In this document: piece after piece, positions 1-5,365 of the stretch
Numbering within the stretch: the stretch's first letter is position 1
Layout of the letters: every line of letters starts with the position of its first letter
Source of the DNA: Prevotellaceae bacterium
GTDB lineage: Bacteria; Bacteroidota; Bacteroidia; Bacteroidales; UBA932
Length of the DNA: 11,202 bases
Assembly: GCA_031257655.1 (NCBI GenBank)
Contig: JAIROF010000012.1
Coordinates: 1 to 11,202, forward strand
Reading direction: 5' to 3'
The notes under the pieces: generated by a model
The model's database searches: none
The model's input: the letters and a program-made list of their open reading frames with translations, nothing else
What the model was told of the DNA's origin: nothing
Made by a program: the position numbers and the translations under genes

Positions 1-96
1 GTAACCGAGCGTAGTGAGCTCACGAACACCAAAAATAAGCACGAGTGAGTAACCGAGCGTAGTGAGCTCACGAACACCAAAAATAAGCACGAGTGA
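1..96 (+). repeat. Two perfect tandem copies of a 48-bp repeat unit
   Basis: Positions 1-48 and 49-96 are identical. The unit runs from GTAACCGAGCGTAG to CACGAGTGA. A third unit begins (GTAA, 97-100) but then follows the single-copy form seen elsewhere. The other copies of this motif in the window (7288-7335, 7857-7905, and inverted at 7625-7675) are single, so this is a local duplication inside the element. The first copy starts exactly at the window edge, so more units may lie to the left. Confidence 0.9.
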
Positions 97-182
97 GTAA
101 ATGAGGTTTTTCGCCCAAAAATATGCTATTGCGCTGATTTTTACCCATTTATGAATTGTATCAATCAAACATGGACACTGCC
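1..182 (+). mobile_element. Right end of a MITE/IS-like element, truncated by window edge
   Basis: Positions 51-182 are nearly identical to 7857-7990, the right part of the complete element in the dnaX-acyltransferase gap. Differences are a one-base indel, a short variable stretch after TTTTTCGC, and a few substitutions. The segment ends in CATGGACACTGCC (170-182), which differs from the complete element's right terminal repeat CATGGACACTACC by one base. The element boundary is therefore placed at 182. The left end and any transposase lie outside the window, so whether this is an autonomous insertion sequence or another non-autonomous copy cannot be told. If a target duplication exists, its right copy would be TATATTTC (183-190). 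Confidence 0.75.
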
Positions 183-258
183 TATATTTCTAACGGAATG
201 CAATGCGTAAGCTAAGAGGTTGCGAAAGTTGAGCAGCGGATATTTACCGGAAAAGCTA

Positions 259-266
259 TACCTTTG
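259..266 (+). promoter_or_regulatory. Putative Bacteroidota -7 promoter box TACCTTTG
   Basis: TACCTTTG matches the Bacteroidota -7 consensus TAnnTTTG exactly and ends 20 bp before the ATG at 287, so the leader would be very short. A -33 TTTG element at the usual distance is not obvious; GTTG at 228-231 is too far away. The box lies 77 bp downstream of the end of the repeat element at 182. Confidence 0.5.
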
Positions 267-286
267 CAGGTAAATCAACAACGCTT

Positions 287-1114
287 ATGGATAGCAAGCA
301 ACGAATAGTGAGCCGAGCGGCGCGGCTGGCCGTTTTTTCGGCGTTTTTTTTACTTTTAGCGGATGCCTTTGGGCAAGTTAAGGTAAGCGGGGTAACCTCG
401 CTGTCCGCCGACAGGCAGGGCTGCTGCTACGTTGTTTCGGGGAGCAGCGTTGCCAAGTACGGTGCTCAGCTGGAGCTGCTGGCGCGCTACACGAGCAGCT
501 TTGGGAAGGTGGAGAGCATCGACGCCTCCGACCCGTTCAAGATTTCCCTTTTCTGCAAGGACTTTTTGCGCGTGCAGCTGCTCGACAACAAGCTCTCCAC
601 GCTGGGCAACCCTATTTTTCTTCCCGATGCAGGCGCGCTGCGGCCTGTTGCCGCATGCCGCTCCTCCGGCAACGGCATGTGGATAGCCGACGCCTACCGC
701 AGGCAGCTGCTCTACCTCGACTTTACGCTCAACAGCCTGCGCGAAGTCGCCTCGCTCGACGCCTACACAAGCAACGGCGAGCAGCCTGTAAACAGCATGG
801 TGGAGCGCGGTGGAAATGTGTTTGTTGGCTTGGGCGGAAAAAGCATTGCCGTATTCGACAAGTTCGGGGCGCTGCTGCACCTTTTCTCCGTGCCCAACGT
901 TACGTGGTTTGACGTGCATGGCGACAGGCTCTACTACCTTACCGAGGGGAAGCTGTACGCGCAAAATTCGTTAGCGTGGAGCGAGCCGCCCATCCTCGTA
1001 GCCGTCGACGTGGAGCGCTGCGCCGTTGCCGATGGCGTCATCTACGGTTACGCCCGCGGGGAGGTGAGCAAAATGGCCGGGTTGCCGCCGCAAAAGCCGC
1101 CGCTACAGCCCTAA
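287..1114 (+). CDS. Secreted beta-propeller-like protein of unknown function
   Basis: The 275-residue protein begins with a basic N-terminus (KQR, R10, R13) and a hydrophobic stretch (about residues 14-27), ending near A-F-G-Q: a Sec signal peptide with cleavage around 29/30. There is no lipobox cysteine at that site. The mature part has recurring short beta-rich units such as GMWIADAYRRQLLYLDF and NVFVGLGGKSIAVFDKFG, which resemble NHL/six-bladed propeller repeats (a strand, then an aspartate turn, then a strand). It is short for a full propeller, and I recognise no catalytic motif. The C-terminus is proline-rich (LPPQKPPLQP). The ATG at 287 follows a plausible -7 box at 259-266. Its stop overlaps the 3' end of the convergent hydrolase gene. 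Being real and exported is likely; the fold is an inference and the function is unknown. Confidence 0.85.
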   Translation: MDSKQRIVSRAARLAVFSAFFLLLADAFGQVKVSGVTSLSADRQGCCYVVSGSSVAKYGAQLELLARYTSSFGKVESIDASDPFKISLFCKDFLRVQLLDNKLSTLGNPIFLPDAGALRPVAACRSSGNGMWIADAYRRQLLYLDFTLNSLREVASLDAYTSNGEQPVNSMVERGGNVFVGLGGKSIAVFDKFGALLHLFSVPNVTWFDVHGDRLYYLTEGKLYAQNSLAWSEPPILVAVDVERCAVADGVIYGYARGEVSKMAGLPPQKPPLQP

Positions 1115-2020
1115 GCAGGTGCAAAACGCCTCAAATTCATACCCCCCTTTGCCATTCGCCTTTACGTGACCGATGGACGGATAGGCGACGTGCATTCCTC
1201 CTACCGGAATTTTACTTTTTGCAGCGTACTCCAGCAGCCGGCGGCGGGATTCCACGGCAGCCTTGGGGTCTACATCGTAGGTTACCGCCACCTCCGGGCA
1301 GGGCAGCTGGATGCTCATGGCGTGGGTGAGATCGCCCCAAATGAGCAGCTGGGCATCTGCGGATTTGAGCAGGTATGCCGCGTGCCCGGGGGTGTGCCCG
1401 TAGGCCGCGACGCCCCAAAATCCGGGGAGCAGGCTGGGCGCTTCGGCGCTTGCCGCTTCGGCGGGCGTAAACAAGCGGAGGCTGTCGCTGTAGGCCTCAA
1501 TGACCTTACGCGCCTGCCGAAAACCGCCTCTGCGGTTTTCGGGCACGGCCTGCATTGCCTTGTCGCTTGTCCAGTAGTCGTGCTCGGCCTGCGCCAGGTA
1601 GAGCCTGGCGTTGGGAAAGGCCACTTTGCCGTTGTGCAGCAAGCCGCCAATGTGGTCGCCGTGCATGTGTGTGAGCAGGATTGCGCTGATTTGCCCGACG
1701 CTCACCCCCAGCGATTGCAGGTTGCCGAACAGCTTACGCCCAAATCCGGCGTCAACCAGCACGGTTTGGTCGGCGCTGCGAATCAGGAATGCGTTAACCG
1801 CCGTAGGGTAGGTACCGTCCGGGAGGTGCTGCCGGAGCATTTCGGGCGTGGCGCCAATCAGCACATCTCCTTTGCCGCGCTGCTGCCCTTCCGACAAGGT
1901 GCTTACCAGAAAATCGCCCACCTCAAAGGTGATAACGTCTTTTGCGTCCTGCTCCTGCGCGGCAATCCTCGCGGCAGGGATAGCCATGGCAATCAGGGCT
2001 GACAAAAATAGATTTTTCAT
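1103..2020 (-). CDS. Secreted metallo-beta-lactamase-fold hydrolase, lactonase-like
   Basis: This 305-residue protein has a signal peptide at residues 1-21 (MKNLFLSALIAMAIPAARIA, cleavage near AAQ) and should be periplasmic. The MBL-fold metal ligands are visible: H118-x-H120-x-D122-H123 (THMHGDHIGG), H213 or H209 in GHTPGH, D230 in IWGDLTH, and H277 in GMHVAYP. The early strand NAFLIRSADQTVLVDAGFG (76-94) is typical of the branch containing N-acyl-homoserine lactonases and methyl-parathion-hydrolase-like enzymes. Substrate cannot be assigned from motifs alone. I chose M1 at 2020 because it begins directly at the signal peptide. An in-frame ATG at 2044 would add eight residues (MYLSTIGK) in front and spoil the signal peptide. 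It lies 83 bp downstream of the DUF1015 gene on the same strand, so co-transcription is possible. A one-mismatch -7 box (TACCTTAG, minus strand, 2034-2041) sits just upstream. Confidence 0.93.
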   Translation of the reverse strand: MKNLFLSALIAMAIPAARIAAQEQDAKDVITFEVGDFLVSTLSEGQQRGKGDVLIGATPEMLRQHLPDGTYPTAVNAFLIRSADQTVLVDAGFGRKLFGNLQSLGVSVGQISAILLTHMHGDHIGGLLHNGKVAFPNARLYLAQAEHDYWTSDKAMQAVPENRRGGFRQARKVIEAYSDSLRLFTPAEAASAEAPSLLPGFWGVAAYGHTPGHAAYLLKSADAQLLIWGDLTHAMSIQLPCPEVAVTYDVDPKAAVESRRRLLEYAAKSKIPVGGMHVAYPSIGHVKANGKGGYEFEAFCTCLGL

Positions 2021-2103
2021 TTTTCCAATGGTGCTAAGGTACATAGTTGCTTACGTTTCGTTATGCCGATTTACCTGCTTGCTTGCCGGCAGGCGGGCAA
2101 AGG

Positions 2104-3342
2104 CTACTCCAGCTCGTGTATCACGAGGCCGCTGCGGAGCTTAGGCTCAAACCAGGTTGTTTTTGGCGGCATAATGTTTCCCGTATCGGCGATAGCGATG
2201 AGCTGCTTCATCGACACGGGGTAAAGCGCAAAGGCAACGGCCATTTCGCCGCTGTCTACGCGCTTTTTGAGTTCGCCCAGGCCGCGAATGCCGCCCACAA
2301 AGTCAATCCGCTTGTCGGTTCTCAGGTCTTTTATTCCCAAAATATTGTCTAAGACGAAATTGCTCAACACCGTTACGTCGAGCGCAGCAATGGGGTCGGC
2401 GTCGTTGTAGGTACCGGGCTTTGCCGTGAGCGAGTACCATCGTCCATCCAAGTACATGGACAAGTTGTGCAGCGCTGCCGGCCTGTACTCGCTGTCGCCC
2501 TTATCGTCTACCATGAATACCTCCTGCAATCGCTGCCGGAGCTGGGCAGGCGTAAGGCCGTTGAGGTCTTTCAGCAGGCGGTTGTAGTCCATTATGGCGA
2601 GCTGCTCGTCGGGGAAAATGACCGCCAAAAAGTAGCAGTACTCCTCCAGGCCTGTGTGCTTAGGGTTTTTCGATTTTTTCTCCTGCCCTACCCTTGCGGC
2701 GGCGGCAGTTCGGTGGTGTCCGTCGGCCACGTAGAGGGCGGGTATGGCGGCAAAGAGCTGGGTTATGCGCGCGCACACAGCGTCGTCGTCAACAATCCAG
2801 AGCTGGTGTCCAAAGCCGTCGTTTGCCACAAAATCGTACTCCGGCGCACCCTGCACCACCTTATCCACCAAGCTGTCGATTTCCGGTACGGCAGGGTAGG
2901 CTAAGAAGACCGGCTCTACGTTGGCGTTCTGCGCCCGCACGTGCGCCATGCGGTCATCCTCCTTTTCCTTGCGGGTAAGCTCGTGCTTTTTTATCCTTCC
3001 GCCGAGGTAGTCCTCAAAGTGGCAGCAGGCTACCAAGCCGTACTGCGTGCGCCCTCCCATCGTTTGGGCGTACACGTAGTAGCGCTCCTTGCTATCCTTT
3101 AGGAGCCAGCCGTTATTTCGCCATTTTTTGAAGTTTTCAACCCCTTTGGCGTATACCTTTTCGTCGTGCTCATCGGCCATCGGCTCAAAGTCTATTTCGG
3201 GCTTGATAATGTGCAGCAGCGATTTTTCGCCAGCTTCGGCTTTTGCCTCCTGCGAGCTGAGCACGTCGTAGGGGCGCGACGCTACCTCTTGGGCAAACGC
3301 TCTTGGCGGACGAATGCCCGCAAATGGCTTTATTCTAACCAT
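2104..3342 (-). CDS. DUF1015 family protein (COG4198)
   Basis: The protein has 412 residues from the start at 3342. Family hallmarks: MVRIKPFAGIRPP at the N-terminus, RPYDVLSSQEA (23-33), HELTRKEKEDDR (120-131), YVADGHHRTAAA (204-215) and MPPKTTWFEPKLRSGL (391-406) near the C-terminus. The family is widespread in bacteria, has no established reaction I can name with confidence, and in Bacteroidota often sits with serine biosynthesis genes (from memory). The DGHHR motif at 207-211 resembles that of the ParB/sulfiredoxin-fold serine kinases SerK and SbnI, which is an inference only. The reading frame stays open upstream to an ATG at 3435, but those 31 extra residues are encoded by a 7-bp tandem repeat and a hairpin and are not a plausible protein segment. 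The start at 3342 also matches the usual family N-terminus. No signal peptide, so cytoplasmic. Confidence 0.95.
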   Translation of the reverse strand: MVRIKPFAGIRPPRAFAQEVASRPYDVLSSQEAKAEAGEKSLLHIIKPEIDFEPMADEHDEKVYAKGVENFKKWRNNGWLLKDSKERYYVYAQTMGGRTQYGLVACCHFEDYLGGRIKKHELTRKEKEDDRMAHVRAQNANVEPVFLAYPAVPEIDSLVDKVVQGAPEYDFVANDGFGHQLWIVDDDAVCARITQLFAAIPALYVADGHHRTAAAARVGQEKKSKNPKHTGLEEYCYFLAVIFPDEQLAIMDYNRLLKDLNGLTPAQLRQRLQEVFMVDDKGDSEYRPAALHNLSMYLDGRWYSLTAKPGTYNDADPIAALDVTVLSNFVLDNILGIKDLRTDKRIDFVGGIRGLGELKKRVDSGEMAVAFALYPVSMKQLIAIADTGNIMPPKTTWFEPKLRSGLVIHELE

Positions 3343-3364
3343 GCTTGAAAGTTGAAAATTGAAA

Positions 3365-3406
3365 GTTGTAAGTTGTAAGTTGTAAGTTGTAAGTTGTAAG
3401 TTGTAA
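3365..3406. repeat. Heptamer array GTTGTAA x6
   Basis: Six perfect tandem copies of GTTGTAA. Related degenerate heptads (GTTGAAA, ATTGAAA) continue from about 3346 to 3364. The array begins 22 bp upstream of the DUF1015 start codon, so it lies in that gene's leader or promoter region. The heptamer has no stop codon in any frame on the minus strand, which explains the spurious N-terminal extension of the DUF1015 frame. Confidence 0.95.
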
Positions 3407-3411
3407 GTTAA

Positions 3412-3451
3412 GCGTTGAGAGCTGAAAATGTTCATTTTCAGGTCTCAACGC
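3412..3451. repeat. Near-perfect inverted repeat, 19-bp arms
   Basis: The arms 3412-3430 and 3433-3451 are reverse complements with one mismatch, separated by TT. A T5 run (3452-3456) follows on the plus strand, as in an intrinsic terminator, but no plus-strand gene ends nearby. On the minus strand, where both flanking genes are read, the run is A5 and precedes the hairpin. It could be a processing or attenuation hairpin in the DUF1015 leader, or a repeat of mobile origin. Confidence 0.85.
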
Positions 3452-3456
3452 TTTTT

Positions 3457-3729
3457 GGAAATGGAGAACCTGTAGCCATGTAAAATGTAGAATACAAAAT
3501 TATTAGGATGCAGAATACGAAATGTAAAATTCCTAATTTCGAAATTGGGCGGGCGAACCCCGCCACGACACGACACGATTGGGCGAGCGAACCCCGCCAC
3601 GACACGCAATTCCGAAATTGGGCGTGCGAACCCTGCCACGACACGCAATTCTTTTCATATAACTAAAATGCAATTTGCTCATTTTTAGCTGTTTGAAGCT
3701 TTGCATTTAGCTTTGCTTAATGAGGGGAC
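3457..3729. other. Intergenic spacer with degenerate repeats; no gene seen
   Basis: The part up to about 3534 is AT-rich, with loosely repeated words (ATGTAAAAT at 3478-3486 and 3522-3529 region; AGAATAC twice) that look like decayed heptads. Positions 3535-3546 form the perfect palindrome AATTTCGAAATT. The GC-rich 29-bp repeats follow (3544-3645). Positions 3666-3708 hold a weak inverted pair (AAATGCAA / TTGCATTT) with a long loop. Short open frames over the repeats translate to repeated VVAGFARP and look spurious. Confidence 0.6.
3544..3645. repeat. Three copies of a 29-bp GC-rich repeat
   Basis: Copies lie at 3544-3572, 3578-3606 and 3617-3645. Each starts ATTGGGCG, continues GCGAACCC, and ends GCCACGACACG; only two or three positions vary. 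The gaps are 5 bp and 10 bp, so this is not a CRISPR array. Copy 1 can form a small hairpin (GGCGGG-CGAAC-CCCGCC). Copies 1 and 3 are preceded by palindrome-like AT-rich heads (TTCGAAATT / TCCGAAATT). The GC-rich repeats contrast sharply with the AT-rich surroundings and could be REP-like elements. Confidence 0.85.
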
Positions 3730-3770
3730 TAATTCCTAATTCCTAATTCTTAATTCCTAATTAATTCCTA
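3730..3770. repeat. Heptamer array TAATTCC, about five copies, holding a stop codon
   Basis: Copies are TAATTCC at 3730-3736, 3737-3743, TAATTCT at 3744-3750, TAATTCC at 3751-3757, a four-base TAAT, and TAATTCC at 3762-3768, then TA. The TPR protein's stop codon TAG (minus strand, 3770-3768) is part of the last unit. The same heptamer recurs at the 3' end of the acyltransferase gene. Confidence 0.9.
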
Positions 3771-5084
3771 CTGTCCTTGCAGGCTGGTATATTTTTCGTT
3801 GTAGGAGTTATACAAGTCCATCATTTCTTTACTTTCCTCGCGGAAGCGGAAGTAGATGTTCTTTACGTTTTCCAGCGCATACTTATCGTTTGGCTGTACT
3901 TCGTGCGCCTTAATAAAAGGTTCGAGCGAGCGCTTAAACTCCGCGTTTGCCTTTGCCTCGAGCTCCTTTATTTTAGGATTTTTCCAGTCCTTAATTTCGC
4001 CGGCCTCCTTGATGTACTCTACCGCCCTGTTGTAGTAGAGTGCGCCTAAGTTGTAGTATCCGTTGTAGCTGGTGGCGTCTACCTCTATGGTTTTGATGTA
4101 CATTCGCTCGGCGTCGTCGAGCCTTTTGAGCTTTTCGTAGAGGGTTGCTTCGGCAAAGTATAGCGTTGCGTTGGTCGGCTCGTTTTCCTGGGCTTTTTTC
4201 AGGTAGGCAATAACCTTGTCCTCATTTGCGCCGGAGTTCAGGTAGAGGTTGATGAGATCGATCAAGATAGCCTGGTTGGTTGGGAATTTTACAAAACCTT
4301 CTGTCAGCGTTTGCTCCTGAGCGATGCTGTCGCCTTTGCCTGCGTATGCTTTTGCGAGGGTTGAATATGCGTTTCCGTCGTCCAGGTAGGCGTTGTCGAT
4401 GCACAGCGTAAGGTAGCGAATGGCGTTATCGTAGTCGAGGAGGCTTTCGTTGAGCGACACCACGCCGGCGTAGTAGGCAATGGTCGTGTCGATTTGCCCC
4501 ACCAGCGGGTGTCGGGAGGCTTCTACCGATTCGATGAAGTACTGCTGAGCCGACTTGTAGTCCTCGCCGGTGTAGGCGTTCACGCCCTCTATGCGGAGCT
4601 TGAGGGCAAGCGCCGTTAAGCCTACCGCTATTTTTTTTGCCTGCGCGCTCTTAACGTCCAGCTCTACCGCCTTGAGGTAGGCTAAGTAGGCCTGCGAGAG
4701 GGGGCGGTCGACGGCCGTTTCTTTTTCCTTCCACAGCACCAGCTGGTCCTTGTCAAAGTAGAGGTCGATGGTAGGGAAGACCAGCACCTCATACTCGGTA
4801 CCGCCCACGGTGGCGGTGGTTTTCTCTTTGGTCATCGCTGCAAAAATTGCCTTGTGCATGTTCTGGCTTGCCCCCATGGTTGCCTTGTCGTGGACGCTCA
4901 CAAATTTTTCGGCGCGCTGCACCCACGTTTTGGGCTTCTCCACCTTTTTGGGGTTGGCAATATCCGCATCGCTTTTGGCAATTTCTTTCCGTAAACTTTC
5001 AAGGTTGGGGGCCTTGAGCTGCGTCTGCGCCATGGCGCCAAAAACCATTGCGGCGCAAACCGAAAACGTAAAAAACTTTTTCAT
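3768..5084 (-). CDS. Secreted tetratricopeptide-repeat protein
   Basis: The 438-residue protein starts with a signal peptide (MKKFFTFSVCAAMVFGAMAQ, cleavage after AMA at 19), so it should be periplasmic or surface-exposed. It has no lipobox. Residues 130-430 are alpha-helical with several TPR-like units, for example YKSAQQYFIESVE (176-188), YDNAIRYLTLCIDNAYL (218-234), NAYSTLAKAYAGKGD (238-252), KVIAYLKKAQENEPTNATLYF (290-310), and RLDDAERMYIKTIEVDATSY then NGYYNLGALYYNRA (321-354). Such repeats bind protein partners; the partner is unknown. Similar proteins are common in Bacteroidales. The only good start is at 5084. The -7 box at 5143-5150 gives a leader of about 50-60 nt. It is divergent from dnaX. 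Its stop codon lies in a heptamer array. Confidence 0.95.
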   Translation of the reverse strand: MKKFFTFSVCAAMVFGAMAQTQLKAPNLESLRKEIAKSDADIANPKKVEKPKTWVQRAEKFVSVHDKATMGASQNMHKAIFAAMTKEKTTATVGGTEYEVLVFPTIDLYFDKDQLVLWKEKETAVDRPLSQAYLAYLKAVELDVKSAQAKKIAVGLTALALKLRIEGVNAYTGEDYKSAQQYFIESVEASRHPLVGQIDTTIAYYAGVVSLNESLLDYDNAIRYLTLCIDNAYLDDGNAYSTLAKAYAGKGDSIAQEQTLTEGFVKFPTNQAILIDLINLYLNSGANEDKVIAYLKKAQENEPTNATLYFAEATLYEKLKRLDDAERMYIKTIEVDATSYNGYYNLGALYYNRAVEYIKEAGEIKDWKNPKIKELEAKANAEFKRSLEPFIKAHEVQPNDKYALENVKNIYFRFREESKEMMDLYNSYNEKYTSLQGQ

Positions 5085-5142
5085 AGCTGTATTTCTTTAC
5101 TAAAAACTTTTGGGGAAATAAATTAATCTGTCTTTCGACCTC

Positions 5143-5150
5143 CAAAGATA
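5143..5150 (-). promoter_or_regulatory. Putative -7 box TATCTTTG for the TPR gene
   Basis: On the minus strand this reads TATCTTTG, an exact match to the Bacteroidota -7 consensus TAnnTTTG, 58 bp upstream of the ATG at 5084. I see no clear TTTG -33 element about 19-20 bp further upstream, where an A-rich stretch is found instead. Confidence 0.55.
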
Positions 5151-5244
5151 ATGCTTTTTGCGCTCATTTTTCAGGGGAAGGAGGTTTTTATGCAAAAATA
5201 TGGCGTGGTAAATATCAACAAAATCTTCATTTGCCCGTAAAAAT

Positions 5245-5276
5245 CTTGCTGCAAAGCGCAAAAAATGCTACATTTG
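5245..5276 (+). promoter_or_regulatory. Putative dnaX promoter (CTTG-N20-TACATTTG)
   Basis: TACATTTG (5269-5276) is an exact match to the Bacteroidota -7 consensus TAnnTTTG, followed by GCA as is common near starts of transcription in this phylum. CTTG at 5245-5248, 20 bp upstream, fits a one-mismatch -33 TTTG. The leader to the dnaX ATG would be about 80 nt. Confidence 0.6.
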
Positions 5277-5365
5277 CACCCCCTTACATGCCAGGCCTAC
5301 CCGGGCAAGCGAAACCCTTTTTGGCGAAGGTAAGCATGTTGGCGTTAACGAAAAAGCACAGCTAA

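Noticed and set aside
356..964. 202-codon minus-strand frame over the first gene
   Set aside because: The plus-strand frame has a signal peptide, a promoter box and propeller-like units. The antisense translation has none of these.
1166..2002. 278-codon plus-strand frame antisense to the MBL hydrolase
   Set aside because: The minus strand encodes the full MBL ligand set and a signal peptide; the plus-strand frame is a shadow.
2075..2100. Terminator between DUF1015 and the MBL gene (CCTGC/GCAGG, TTGCC/GGCAA pairs)
   Set aside because: The stems are only 5 bp, they compete with each other, and no T tract follows on the minus strand.
3343..3435. 31-residue N-terminal extension of the DUF1015 protein
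   Set aside because: It is encoded by the heptamer array and one arm of the hairpin, so it consists of repeated LQLTTYN. The family's normal start MVRIKPF is at 3342.
3544..3645. Possible CRISPR array
   Set aside because: There are only three repeats, with gaps of 5 and 10 bp that are too short and unequal for spacers, and no cas genes are in the window.
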